64,000 bases of DNA, taken from Macondimonas sp045864775 (GTDB lineage Bacteria; Pseudomonadota; Gammaproteobacteria; UBA5335). The stretch lies in assembly GCA_045864775.1 (NCBI GenBank), contig BTVR01000001.1, forward strand, positions 434,001 through 498,000, given 5' to 3'. Under the pieces are notes generated by a model that did not search any database, had not been told where the DNA came from, and worked only from the letters and a program-made list of their open reading frames with translations. This document shows, piece by piece, positions 1 to 7,904 of the stretch (the first letter of the stretch is position 1; each line of letters opens with the position of its first letter). Position numbers and translations under genes: made by a program.

Positions 1-342
1 TTCCACTGGCGCCACATCGATCTGATGGACGTGCTGTCCGGTTATCAGGGCCGCGCCGTGGCGCCGCTGCAGGACATCGCTCTGCTGCTCGGCCAGCCGG
101 GCAAGATGGGCATGGCCGGCAGTCTGGTATGGGACGCCTATCTCGCCGGCGAATTGGGCCGTATCCGCGATTACTGCGAGACCGACGTGCTCAACACCTA
201 CCTCGTCTACCTGCGCTTTGCGCTCATGCGCGGCCAGCTCGATCGCGAGGGCTATGACGCCGAGCGGGCGCGGGTGCGCGCGCTGCTGGACGAGGATGGC
301 CGAGCGCATCTGAAGTCTTTCGCGGCCGCCTGGGCGGACTGA
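1..342 (+). CDS. PolB-like 3'-5' exonuclease, 3' part only
   Basis: Only the last 113 codons are inside the window; the reading frame is open at base 1. The fragment matches the C-terminal part of the predicted 3'-5' exonuclease family related to the proofreading domain of DNA polymerase B (RNase H fold, DEDDy type). Visible support is the ExoIII-like motif IRDYCETD, where Tyr and Asp are spaced as Y-x3-D, and the preceding MDVLSGY and GKMGMAGSLVWDAY segments typical of the family. It ends one base before rlmD, so the two are probably co-transcribed. The physiological substrate of this family is not established. The family call is fairly secure, but the catalytic N-terminus is not visible. 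Confidence 0.8.
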   Translation, partial: FHWRHIDLMDVLSGYQGRAVAPLQDIALLLGQPGKMGMAGSLVWDAYLAGELGRIRDYCETDVLNTYLVYLRFALMRGQLDREGYDAERARVRALLDEDGRAHLKSFAAAWAD

Positions 343-343
343 C

Positions 344-1708
344 ATGGGTGGACGCCGGGCCGTGCAGCGGGTCGCGCCCGCGCTCAGCGCACCGGTAGAG
401 GTGACGGCGATGACGCACGACGGCCGCGGCATCGCCAGCCTGGACGGCAAGCGGGTGTTCATCCACGGCGCCCTGCCGGGCGAGACGGTGAGCTTCCAGG
501 TCACGCGGCGCACGCGCACTTACGACGAAGCCGAAGTGGTCGAGGTGCTGACGCCCGCACCCGAGCGCGTCGAGCCGCGGTGCGCCGCCTATGCCCGCTG
601 CGGCGGCTGCAGCCTGCAGCACATGGACCCGGCTGCCCAGATCCTCGCCAAGCAACAGGTTCTGCTCGACAACCTGCGGCACATCGGGCAGGTGAGCCCG
701 GAGCGGGTCTTGCCGCCGCTGACCGGGCCTGTGTGGGGTTATCGGCGCAAGGCCCGACTGGGCGTGCGCCGCGTGCGCGCCAGGAATCGCGTGCTGATCG
801 GTTTTCGCGAGCGGCGCTCGGCCTTCATCGCCGAAACCATGCGCTGCGAAGTGCTGGACGAATCCGTCGGGGGGCAGTTGGAGCAGTTGGCCGCGCTCAT
901 CGGCGAACTCGGGATCGCTGACCACGTGCCCCAGATCGAGGTGGCGGTTACCGACGCGCTGACCGTGCTCGTCCTGCGCGTGATGGCGGCGCCCAGCGCG
1001 GCGGATCTGGCGGCCTTGCGGGCGTTCGGTCTGGTGCACCGGATCCAGTTCTGGCTGCAGCCCAGGGGCCCCGACAGCGCGGCGCCCATTCCCGGCGCTT
1101 TCGCGGCGGATCAGGTGCTGGCCTACGGCCTGCCGGATGACGACCTGGCGATGCATTTTCGGCCGCATGATTTCACGCAGGTGAACGAGACCATGAACCG
1201 GCGCATGGTCGCGCAAGCGATGGCACTGCTCGATCCGGCGCCGGATGAGCGGCTGCTGGATCTGTTCTGCGGCCTCGGCAATTTCACGCTGCCCATGGCG
1301 CGCCGGGCGCGCGAGGTCGTGGGGGTCGAAGGCGCTGCCGACCTCGTGGCCCAGGCCCGCGCCAATGCCGAGCGTCATGGGCTGACGCAGGCCCGCTTCG
1401 TGATGGCCGATCTGTATCGTGCGGCGGCGCTCGATCCGCCGCCCTGGGGCGCCGGCGCCTTCGATGGCGTGCTGCTCGATCCGCCGCGCTCGGGTGCGCG
1501 CGAGGTCTTGCCCGCCGTGGCGACGACCGGTGCGCGGCGGGTGGTGTATGTCTCCTGTCATCCCGCCACAATGGCGCGCGATGCCGGCGATCTGGTCCGT
1601 CTGCACGGGTTCCGGCTCAAGGCGGCCGGGGTGATGGACATGTTCCCGCATACCGGCCATGTCGAGTCGGTGGCGCTATTCGTTCGGGGAGGCCGACGTG
1701 GCGCTTGA
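344..1708 (+). CDS. rlmD: 23S rRNA (uracil-1939-C5)-methyltransferase RlmD
   Basis: Uses S-adenosylmethionine to make m5U at position 1939 of 23S rRNA (E. coli numbering). The 454-residue protein has an N-terminal TRAM RNA-binding domain (about residues 16-70), iron-sulfur cysteines C80, C86, C89 and C168 in the family's order, a SAM-binding motif LDLFCGLGNFTLP, a DPPRSGA motif and the catalytic-cysteine motif YVSCHPATM with C405. Length agrees with E. coli RlmD (about 433). The ATG at 344 is kept because TRAM homology begins soon after it; an internal ATG at 410 would cut that domain. It overlaps the next gene by 11 bases. Confidence 0.95.
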   Translation: MGGRRAVQRVAPALSAPVEVTAMTHDGRGIASLDGKRVFIHGALPGETVSFQVTRRTRTYDEAEVVEVLTPAPERVEPRCAAYARCGGCSLQHMDPAAQILAKQQVLLDNLRHIGQVSPERVLPPLTGPVWGYRRKARLGVRRVRARNRVLIGFRERRSAFIAETMRCEVLDESVGGQLEQLAALIGELGIADHVPQIEVAVTDALTVLVLRVMAAPSAADLAALRAFGLVHRIQFWLQPRGPDSAAPIPGAFAADQVLAYGLPDDDLAMHFRPHDFTQVNETMNRRMVAQAMALLDPAPDERLLDLFCGLGNFTLPMARRAREVVGVEGAADLVAQARANAERHGLTQARFVMADLYRAAALDPPPWGAGAFDGVLLDPPRSGAREVLPAVATTGARRVVYVSCHPATMARDAGDLVRLHGFRLKAAGVMDMFPHTGHVESVALFVRGGRRGA

Positions 1709-2183
1709 AATCGAACGCAAATACCGGGTGACTGGGGACGCCTGGCGCGCCGCGGCCGAGCACAGCGAGGATTTGGTCCAGGGCTATCTGAACCTCGAGG
1801 GTGGCGCGATTACCCGCGTGCGCATCGCCGGTGATCGCGCCTGGCTCAATCTCAAGGGCGCCACCCTGGACATCGTCCGCCACGAATTCGAGTATCCCAT
1901 CCCGCTGAACGACGCCCGGGAGATGCTGGCCAAGCTGTGCATCGGGCCGCCGGTCGAGAAGCGCCGCCATCACGTCCGCCATGCCGGGCGGCTGTGGGAG
2001 GTGGACGAGTTCTCGGGCGCCAACGCCGGCTTGGTGGTGGCCGAGATCGAGCTGGAGCATCCCGACGCGCCGATCGCGCTGCCGCCTTGGGTGGGGCGCG
2101 AAGTGAGCCAGGAGCCGCGCTTCTTGAACATTGCTCTGGTGCACCATCCCTATCGCGACTGGACGGCGGCGGAACGGCAGTGA
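1698..2183 (+). CDS. CYTH domain protein (triphosphate-tunnel metalloenzyme)
   Basis: A 161-residue CYTH-fold protein. The N-terminal EIERKYRV carries the ExExK signature of the family, which includes inorganic triphosphatase, thiamine triphosphatase and class IV adenylate cyclase; these bind triphosphates with two metal ions in an eight-stranded tunnel. Further typical features are the RVRIAGDRAWLNLKG strand pair and WEVDEF. I chose the GTG at 1698, since translation from further upstream would add 13 residues encoded inside rlmD and the ExExK motif normally sits at the extreme N-terminus. It overlaps rlmD by 11 bases and the next gene by four. Triphosphatase activity is more likely than cyclase activity, but substrate cannot be read from sequence. 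Confidence 0.88.
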   Translation: MALEIERKYRVTGDAWRAAAEHSEDLVQGYLNLEGGAITRVRIAGDRAWLNLKGATLDIVRHEFEYPIPLNDAREMLAKLCIGPPVEKRRHHVRHAGRLWEVDEFSGANAGLVVAEIELEHPDAPIALPPWVGREVSQEPRFLNIALVHHPYRDWTAAERQ

Positions 2184-2686
2184 GCGCGCCCCGCCCCGCC
2201 GTCTGGCTGCACATCGTGCTGGCGGATCAAACCCTGTCCCTCATGAACCGCGACACGGCCGTGCGGCGCTGGCCGGTGTCGACCGCCGCCCGCGGCGCCG
2301 GGGAACGGATGGGCAGCTACCAGACGCCGCGCGGCTGGCACCGGATTCGCGCGCTGATCGGACGGGACGCACCGGTGGGCGCGGTCTTCGTCGGTCGGCG
2401 CTGGACCGGCGAGCGTCACACCCCTGCGCTGGGTCGACTTCACCCCGAGCGGGACTGGATCCTGAGCCGCATCCTGTGGCTGTGCGGGACCGAGGTCGGC
2501 CGCAACCGCCTGGGGGCCGTCGACACGCAGCGCCGCTACATCTACATCCATGGGACGCCCGACGAGGTGCCGCTCGGCATCCCCGGCTCCAAGGGCTGCG
2601 TGCGCATGCATAACGCGGATGTCATCGAACTGTTCGATCATTGCCATCCCGGCATGCCGGTGTGGATCACGGAGGAAGCCGGATGA
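2180..2686 (+). CDS. YkuD-family L,D-transpeptidase/L,D-carboxypeptidase, cytoplasmic
   Basis: A 168-residue YkuD catalytic domain protein starting at GTG 2180, which overlaps the previous stop (GTGA). Catalytic residues are visible as H124 in IYIHGT and C140 in GSKGCVRM. Classical L,D-transpeptidases are exported and cross-link peptidoglycan, but this protein starts directly with the domain and has no signal peptide or membrane anchor. It sits immediately before nagZ with a four-base overlap. A cytoplasmic YkuD protein (ElsL of Acinetobacter) is known to be an L,D-carboxypeptidase that trims recycled tetrapeptides, which fits this context better than wall cross-linking. The family is certain; the recycling role is inferred. 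Confidence 0.88.
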   Translation: MSAPRPAVWLHIVLADQTLSLMNRDTAVRRWPVSTAARGAGERMGSYQTPRGWHRIRALIGRDAPVGAVFVGRRWTGERHTPALGRLHPERDWILSRILWLCGTEVGRNRLGAVDTQRRYIYIHGTPDEVPLGIPGSKGCVRMHNADVIELFDHCHPGMPVWITEEAG

Positions 2687-3717
2687 ACATGCCTCCGGGC
2701 CCGCTGGTGGTGGGCCTGTCGGGACCTCGACTCACCTCGGAAGAACGGGAAATGCTGGCCCATCCTTTGATTGGCGGCGTGATTCTGTTCGAGCGCAATC
2801 ACGAGACGCAGGGGCAGTTGCGCGCTTTGATCGGTGCGCTGCGAACCATGCGCGGCGACCTGCTGGTGACCGTGGACCAGGAAGGCGGGCGGGTGCAGCG
2901 CCTGCGCGCCGGCTTTACCCGCCTGCCGCCTTTGGGTTGGCTGGGCGGCGTGCACGAACGGTCGCCGGCCGAGGCGCTCGCGGCGGCGCGCGCGCTGGGC
3001 TGGTTGATGGCGACCGAATTGCGGGCCTTGGACATCGACGCCAGCTTCGCGCCGGTGCTGGACGTGGCGGGCAACACCGAGATCATCGGCGCGCGCGCGT
3101 TCCACGCCGATCCGGCGGTCGTCGCCGCCCTGGCACAGGTCTATGTTGCCGGTATGCGCGAGGCCGGGATGGGTGCCACCGGCAAGCATTTCCCGGGACA
3201 CGGTTCGGTGCGGGGGGATTCGCATCTGGAGCTGCCCTGCGATGCGCGGTCGCTGGAGGCGATCGTGGCGCATGACCTGCGCCCCTTTGCCGCACTCGCG
3301 CCGACGCTTGCCGCCGTGATGACGGCGCATGTCGTCTATCCGGCGGCCTGCAGCCAGCCCGCGAGCTTCTCCCGTTACTGGATCGACACCGTGCTGCGCC
3401 GGCAGCTGGGCTTTACCGGCGCGGTGGTGAGCGACGATCTGGAAATGGCCGGCGCGGTGGTCATGGGCGATGTGCTCGCGCGCGCCGAACAGGCGCTCGC
3501 CGCGGGCTGCGATCTGTTGCCGGTGTGCAACGATTCTGCGGCGGTCATCCGCCTCCTGGATGCGCTGCGCTGGGCACGCCCGGAGGGCTTCGCGGCGCGT
3601 CACACCGGGCTGCGGGGCAGGGCGGTGGCGCCGGCCGATCCGGAGCAGCTCGCGCGGGCACGGGCGTTGGCGGCGCAGGCCATGGATAGCGTGAAAGGAG
3701 AAGCAGGCAATGGGTGA
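2683..3717 (+). CDS. nagZ: beta-N-acetylhexosaminidase NagZ
   Basis: Glycoside hydrolase family 3 enzyme that removes N-acetylglucosamine from cytoplasmic anhydro-muropeptides during wall recycling. The 344-residue length is typical (E. coli 341). Diagnostic motifs are TVDQEGGRVQRL, KHFPGHGSVRGDSH (the loop with the His/Asp acid-base pair) and VVSDDLEMAGA, which holds the nucleophile Asp. ATG 2683 overlaps the stop of the YkuD gene (ATGA); an earlier in-frame ATG at 2641 lies deep inside that gene and is not preferred. It overlaps the following phosphoribosyltransferase by eight bases, so the genes are probably translationally coupled. Confidence 0.96.
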   Translation: MNMPPGPLVVGLSGPRLTSEEREMLAHPLIGGVILFERNHETQGQLRALIGALRTMRGDLLVTVDQEGGRVQRLRAGFTRLPPLGWLGGVHERSPAEALAAARALGWLMATELRALDIDASFAPVLDVAGNTEIIGARAFHADPAVVAALAQVYVAGMREAGMGATGKHFPGHGSVRGDSHLELPCDARSLEAIVAHDLRPFAALAPTLAAVMTAHVVYPAACSQPASFSRYWIDTVLRRQLGFTGAVVSDDLEMAGAVVMGDVLARAEQALAAGCDLLPVCNDSAAVIRLLDALRWARPEGFAARHTGLRGRAVAPADPEQLARARALAAQAMDSVKGEAGNG

Positions 3718-4267
3718 GACGCGACTTCAGGACGCCGAGCAGGTGCGCGCCGAGGCGGATTGTCTGCATACGGCGGAGGCGGTGGCCGCGGCGGTGGCGC
3801 GCATGGCCGGCGACATTCGCGCCGATCTCGCCGGTCGCAATCCGCTGGTGTTGTGCGTCATGACCGGCGCCCTGGTGCCGACGGCGTGGCTGCTCCCGCA
3901 CCTGGATTTCCCGCTGGAGATCGATTACCTGCATGCAACGCGCTACGACGGCGCGACCCAAGGCGCCGAGCTGCGCTGGATCCATCAGCCGCGCACGTCC
4001 CTGAGCGGCCGCGCCGTGCTCTTGATCGACGACATCCTCGATGAAGGGGTGACCCTGCACGCCTTGCAGTCCTGGTGCCTCGGCCAGGAGGTGGCCCTGC
4101 TGCGCACCGCCGTACTGGTGCGCAAATGCCACGACCGCAACCGGCTCGGCACCCGCGCGGACCACGTCGGTCTGGAGGTACCCGACCGCTACGTGTTCGG
4201 CGGCGGCATGGATTACAAGGGCTATTGGCGCAACCTGCCCGGCATCTATGCCGTGCGCGGCCTGTGA
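3710..4267 (+). CDS. Hypoxanthine-guanine phosphoribosyltransferase
   Basis: A 185-residue type I phosphoribosyltransferase. The PRPP-binding loop is AVLLIDDILDEGVTL, with the two acidic residues of the family, and LVLCVMTGALVPTAWL is the oxyanion/PPi-loop region; GLEVPDRYVFGGGMDYKGYWRN matches the C-terminal base-binding end of hypoxanthine-guanine enzymes in several gammaproteobacteria. It should convert hypoxanthine or guanine plus PRPP to IMP or GMP. It starts eight bases before the nagZ stop and is followed ten bases later by methylthioinosine phosphorylase, whose product is hypoxanthine, so the two probably form a salvage pair. Purine preference is inferred from context. Confidence 0.9.
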   Translation: MGETRLQDAEQVRAEADCLHTAEAVAAAVARMAGDIRADLAGRNPLVLCVMTGALVPTAWLLPHLDFPLEIDYLHATRYDGATQGAELRWIHQPRTSLSGRAVLLIDDILDEGVTLHALQSWCLGQEVALLRTAVLVRKCHDRNRLGTRADHVGLEVPDRYVFGGGMDYKGYWRNLPGIYAVRGL

Positions 4268-4277
4268 CGGAGGCATC

Positions 4278-5021
4278 ATGACCCGATCGACGCTGACCGG
4301 CATCATCGGCGGCACCGGCCTCACGCGCCTCGAGGGGCTGGTGCTCGCGGAGGATCGCCTCATTGAGACGCCCTACGGCGCGCCTTCCGCGCCGCTGCAG
4401 CTGGGGCACTACGCGGGCCATCCGGTGGTGTTTCTGGCGCGCCACGGCCAGGATCACCGCTACCCGCCGCATCAGGTGAACTACCGTGCCAACCTCTGGG
4501 CGCTCCACCGCCTGGGCGCCTGTCGCGTCATCGCCGTGGCCGCGGTGGGCGGCATCCACCCGGCACTGGGGCCGGCGTCTCTGGCCGTACCCGACCAGAT
4601 CATCGACTACACCTGGGGCCGCGAGCATACCTTTTCGACGGAAGGCCACGTGCTGCATGCCGACTGCACCGAGCCCTACGACCGCGACCTGCGCGCGGCG
4701 CTGATCCGCGGCGCAGCCGCGGCCGGGGTGGAGGTGCTGCCGCAGGGGGTCTACGCCGTGACCCAGGGACCGCGTCTGGAAACCGCCGCCGAGGTGCGCA
4801 AGCTGCGCGCGGAGGGCTGCGACATGGTCGGGATGACGGCCATGCCGGAGGCGGCGCTGGCCCGCGAGCTCGATCTCGCCTATGCCACGCTGGCCGTCTC
4901 CGTGAACTGGGCGGCGGGGCTCGGGCCGGCGGGCAGCGACATCCACGGCGACATCGCGGATAGCCTGGAACGCGGCATGGTCAGAGTGCGCGCCGTGCTT
5001 GGCGCGGTGCTGGGCGAATGA
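4278..5021 (+). CDS. S-methyl-5'-thioinosine phosphorylase
   Basis: Trimeric purine nucleoside phosphorylase family member, 247 residues. It has the N-terminal phosphate motif GIIGGTG, the RHG triad region (FLARHGQDH), NYRANLWAL, and the base/ribose segment CDMVGMTAMPEAALARELDL. The closest characterised relative by layout is Pseudomonas aeruginosa PA3004, a methylthioinosine phosphorylase that also lies next to nagZ. The reaction gives hypoxanthine and 5-methylthioribose-1-phosphate from deaminated methylthioadenosine. ATG 4278 is chosen because GGAGG ends five bases before it; an earlier in-frame ATG lies inside the preceding gene. A methylthioadenosine-specific enzyme is the alternative; neighbourhood favours methylthioinosine. 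Confidence 0.88.
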   Translation: MTRSTLTGIIGGTGLTRLEGLVLAEDRLIETPYGAPSAPLQLGHYAGHPVVFLARHGQDHRYPPHQVNYRANLWALHRLGACRVIAVAAVGGIHPALGPASLAVPDQIIDYTWGREHTFSTEGHVLHADCTEPYDRDLRAALIRGAAAAGVEVLPQGVYAVTQGPRLETAAEVRKLRAEGCDMVGMTAMPEAALARELDLAYATLAVSVNWAAGLGPAGSDIHGDIADSLERGMVRVRAVLGAVLGE

Positions 5022-5246
5022 ACGACGGGCTGCTCCATCGCGGGTGCACCGCTGCTGAGTAACGGGCGTGCGATCACCCCGAGGTGAGCGTCAGATTGCG
5101 GGCCGCTTCCTCCGGAAACAGCCTTTTGGTCCGGGGCCGACTCGAGCGCTGCCGGTGCAGGGCCTGGATGGAACTGGCACGCCCCGGACGCAGTCCATGA
5201 TGAGTTGAACCTGCCTCGTGCCTCATCCATCATCCCAGGAGACGAT

Positions 5247-6701
5247 ATGTCAGGCCCTGACCGCAATCCGACCACGACCGATGCCGGGATCCCCGTCCCC
5301 AGCGATGAACACTCCTTGACGGTGGGCCCCAACGGCCCGATCGTGCTGCACGACCACTACCTCATCGAACAGATGGCGAACTTCAATCGGGAGCGTATCC
5401 CGGAACGCCAGCCGCACGCCAAGGGCAGCGGCGCGTTCGGCGCTTTCGAAGTGACTCATGACGTGAGCCGGTACACCAAGGCGGCCGTCTTCCAGCCGGG
5501 CACGCGAACCGATGTGCTGGCGCGCTTCTCCACGGTGGCCGGCGAACGCGGCAGCCCCGACACGTGGCGCGACCCGCGCGGCTTCGCGCTGAAGTTCTAC
5601 ACCAGCGACGGCAACTACGACATGGTGGGCAACAACACGCCCGTCTTTTTCGTGCGCGATCCGCTGAAATTCCAGCATTTCATCCGCTCCCAGAAGCGCC
5701 GCGCCGACAGCAATCTGCGCGATCACGACATGCAATGGGATTTCTGGACGCTCTCGCCGGAATCGGCCCATCAGGTCACCTGGCTCATGGGAGACCGGGG
5801 AATTCCGAAGAACTGGCGGCACATGAACGGCTATTCCAGCCACACCTACATGTGGGTGAATGCCGCCGGCGAGAAGTTCTGGGTCAAGTACCACTTCAAG
5901 ACCGATCAGGGCATCGACTTTCTGACCCAGGACGAGGCGGAGCGGACCGCGGGCACCGACTCGGACTACCACATGCGCGACCTGTACCAGGCCATCGACC
6001 GCGGCGATTACCCGAGCTGGACTCTGCACGTGCAGATCATGCCCTTCGCCGAGGCCGAAACCTATCGCTTCAATCCCTTCGATCTGACCAAGGTCTGGCC
6101 GCATGGCGATTATCCGCTGATACCGGTGGGCAAGCTGATGCTCGATCGCAATCCCACCGACAACCATACCGAGATCGAGCAAGCTGCTTTCGAACCCAAC
6201 AATCTGGTGCCCGGCATCGGCCTGAGTCCGGACAAGATGCTGCTGGCGCGGGTCTTTTCCTATGCCGATGCCCATCGCGCACGGCTTGGGGTGAACTACA
6301 AGCAGATCCCCGTCAACAAACCCAAGGTGCCCGTGCACAGCTACAGCAAGGACGGTGCGATGCGGGTAGAGAAAGCATCGGACCCCGTTTATGCGCCCAA
6401 TTCCAAGGGTGGGCCCGCGGCAGACCCCGGGCTCAATCCGGAAGTCGCGACTTGGCCGGCGAGCGGGGATTTTGTCCGTGCCGCTTATACGCTGCGCCGC
6501 GACGACGATGATTTCAGGCAACCGGGCGATCTGGTGCGCAAGGTGATGGACGACGCGCAGCGCGACCGGCTGGTCGCAAACGTCGTGGGGCATTTGAAAA
6601 ATGGCGTCTCAGTGCCGGTGCGCGAGCGGGCCTTCGACTACTGGCGCAAGATCGACGCAGACATCGGGGAACGCATCGCCCAGGCCTTCCAGGAGGGCTG
6701 A
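5247..6701 (+). CDS. Monofunctional haem catalase (clade 3, small subunit)
   Basis: Decomposes hydrogen peroxide. The 484-residue length is that of small-subunit, NADPH-binding catalases. The distal His is H57 in RQPHAKGSGAFG, the distal Asn is N129 or N130 in GNNTPVFF, and the proximal haem-ligand Tyr is Y339 in RVFSYADAHRARLG. There is no signal peptide, so it is cytoplasmic. ATG 5247 follows AGGAGA by four bases, which selects it over an in-frame ATG 42 bases upstream. It stands alone: 225 bases separate it from the preceding operon and the next genes converge on it. No clear OxyR site was recognised upstream. Confidence 0.95.
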   Translation: MSGPDRNPTTTDAGIPVPSDEHSLTVGPNGPIVLHDHYLIEQMANFNRERIPERQPHAKGSGAFGAFEVTHDVSRYTKAAVFQPGTRTDVLARFSTVAGERGSPDTWRDPRGFALKFYTSDGNYDMVGNNTPVFFVRDPLKFQHFIRSQKRRADSNLRDHDMQWDFWTLSPESAHQVTWLMGDRGIPKNWRHMNGYSSHTYMWVNAAGEKFWVKYHFKTDQGIDFLTQDEAERTAGTDSDYHMRDLYQAIDRGDYPSWTLHVQIMPFAEAETYRFNPFDLTKVWPHGDYPLIPVGKLMLDRNPTDNHTEIEQAAFEPNNLVPGIGLSPDKMLLARVFSYADAHRARLGVNYKQIPVNKPKVPVHSYSKDGAMRVEKASDPVYAPNSKGGPAADPGLNPEVATWPASGDFVRAAYTLRRDDDDFRQPGDLVRKVMDDAQRDRLVANVVGHLKNGVSVPVRERAFDYWRKIDADIGERIAQAFQEG

Positions 6702-6800
6702 ACCGGCGCACGCGATGCCGTGCCGCGCGCTTCAGCGCTTCTGAAAGCTTCTGAAATGACGCGGCGTGGTTCGACCGATCCGGATGGAACTGCGCCGCGC

Positions 6801-7901
6801 TCAGGTGGTGGCCGGCGCAGTTGCAGCGCGACAGGGCTGGGGCATGCCGATGGGCGGGCTGAAGGCATAGACGAACAGCAGCTCGGCGATGGACGAGAGG
6901 CTGCTGAGGTGCGTGCGCTCATAGCCATGGGTGGCATCGGTGCCGAAAGTGATCAGGGCATCCCGCACATCATGCCCGGCCTTCACCGCCGAGTTGGCAT
7001 CGGAGTAGTAGTAGCGGAACACGTCGATCTGATGGGCGATGTCGTGTTCCCGGCACAGCCTGCGCAGTTTGCGCAGCATGTGATGGTCGAATGGCCCGCT
7101 GGTGTCCTGCGCGCACAGCGTCACGCCGGTTTCCCGGGCGTTTTGGCCCGGCGCCACCGGACCGATATCGATCCCGACGAATTCGACGACCTCACTCGAC
7201 AGCGATGAACCGGCACCGGTGCCGACCTCTTCGGTGATGGTGAAGATCGCCTGAAAATCGATCGCCGGCCGCCTGCCGCTCTCGCCGATGGCCTTGAGTG
7301 CGGCGAGCAAGGCGCTGGCACCCGCCTTGTTGTCCAGGTGGCGGGAACTGATGTAGCCGCTGTCTGAAATTTCCGGGTCGGCGTCGAAGGCCACGAAATC
7401 CCCGCTGCGCAGGCCCAGATCGACCAGATCGGCCTGAGTATGGCAGGGCTCGTTGAGCCTCACCTCGACCTGATTCCAGGCCACGGGCAGTGTGTCGATG
7501 CGTTCGTTGAAGGCGTGACCGGAGGCGAGCAGCGGCAGCACCTGGCCGCGATAGACCCGGCTGCGCGCGAAGACCGACACTCGCCCGCCCTCGGCAAACC
7601 GGCTGGACCAGGTGCCGATCGGCATCAGCCCCAGCCTGCCGTTGGGTTTGATCTCGCTCACGATGGCGCCGATGGTGTCGATGTGGTTCACCGCCGCACG
7701 CGTCACCGCGCGGTCTTCGCCGGGAAGGTGGGCGATGATGGTGCCGCGACGGGTCAGCTGGTAGTCGACGCCCAATGCCGCCAGCTCTCTGCAGACGTAG
7801 CGCGAAATCTCGTTGGTAAATCCGGTGGGGCTCGGAATCGCCAGCATGTCCAGCAAGCGCCGGCGCAGGTATTCCGAATCGATCGCCTCGGCCGCGCCCA
7901 T
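6801..7901 (-). CDS. NAGGN-system M42 family peptidase (canonical paralogue)
   Basis: A 366-residue M42-type metallopeptidase of the subfamily that accompanies N-acetylglutaminylglutamine amide (NAGGN) osmolyte genes. Candidate dinuclear metal ligands and catalytic residues are intact: H73 and D75 in NHIDTIG, D190 in HLDNKAG, the catalytic/ligand pair E224-E225 in TITEEVGTG, D245 in GIDIG, and H331 near the C-terminus in YERTH. Segments LLASGHAF and FRYYYSDANSAVKAGHD are characteristic of this subfamily. It is the last gene of the minus-strand operon, three bases after its paralogue. A role in NAGGN turnover or maturation is inferred from gene association; the reaction is not established. Confidence 0.9.
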   Translation of the reverse strand: MGAAEAIDSEYLRRRLLDMLAIPSPTGFTNEISRYVCRELAALGVDYQLTRRGTIIAHLPGEDRAVTRAAVNHIDTIGAIVSEIKPNGRLGLMPIGTWSSRFAEGGRVSVFARSRVYRGQVLPLLASGHAFNERIDTLPVAWNQVEVRLNEPCHTQADLVDLGLRSGDFVAFDADPEISDSGYISSRHLDNKAGASALLAALKAIGESGRRPAIDFQAIFTITEEVGTGAGSSLSSEVVEFVGIDIGPVAPGQNARETGVTLCAQDTSGPFDHHMLRKLRRLCREHDIAHQIDVFRYYYSDANSAVKAGHDVRDALITFGTDATHGYERTHLSSLSSIAELLFVYAFSPPIGMPQPCRAATAPATT

Positions 7902-7904
7902 GCC

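Noticed and set aside
224..1660. Long minus-strand open frame of 478 codons opposite rlmD
   Set aside because: It is antisense to a gene with every RlmD motif; its composition (rich in His, Arg, Ala, Gly, Gln) is typical of the complement of a high-GC gene.
6730..6760. Short direct repeat CTTCTGAAA between catalase and the M42 gene
   Set aside because: Two copies only, nine bases each, with no terminator or operator pattern; probably chance.
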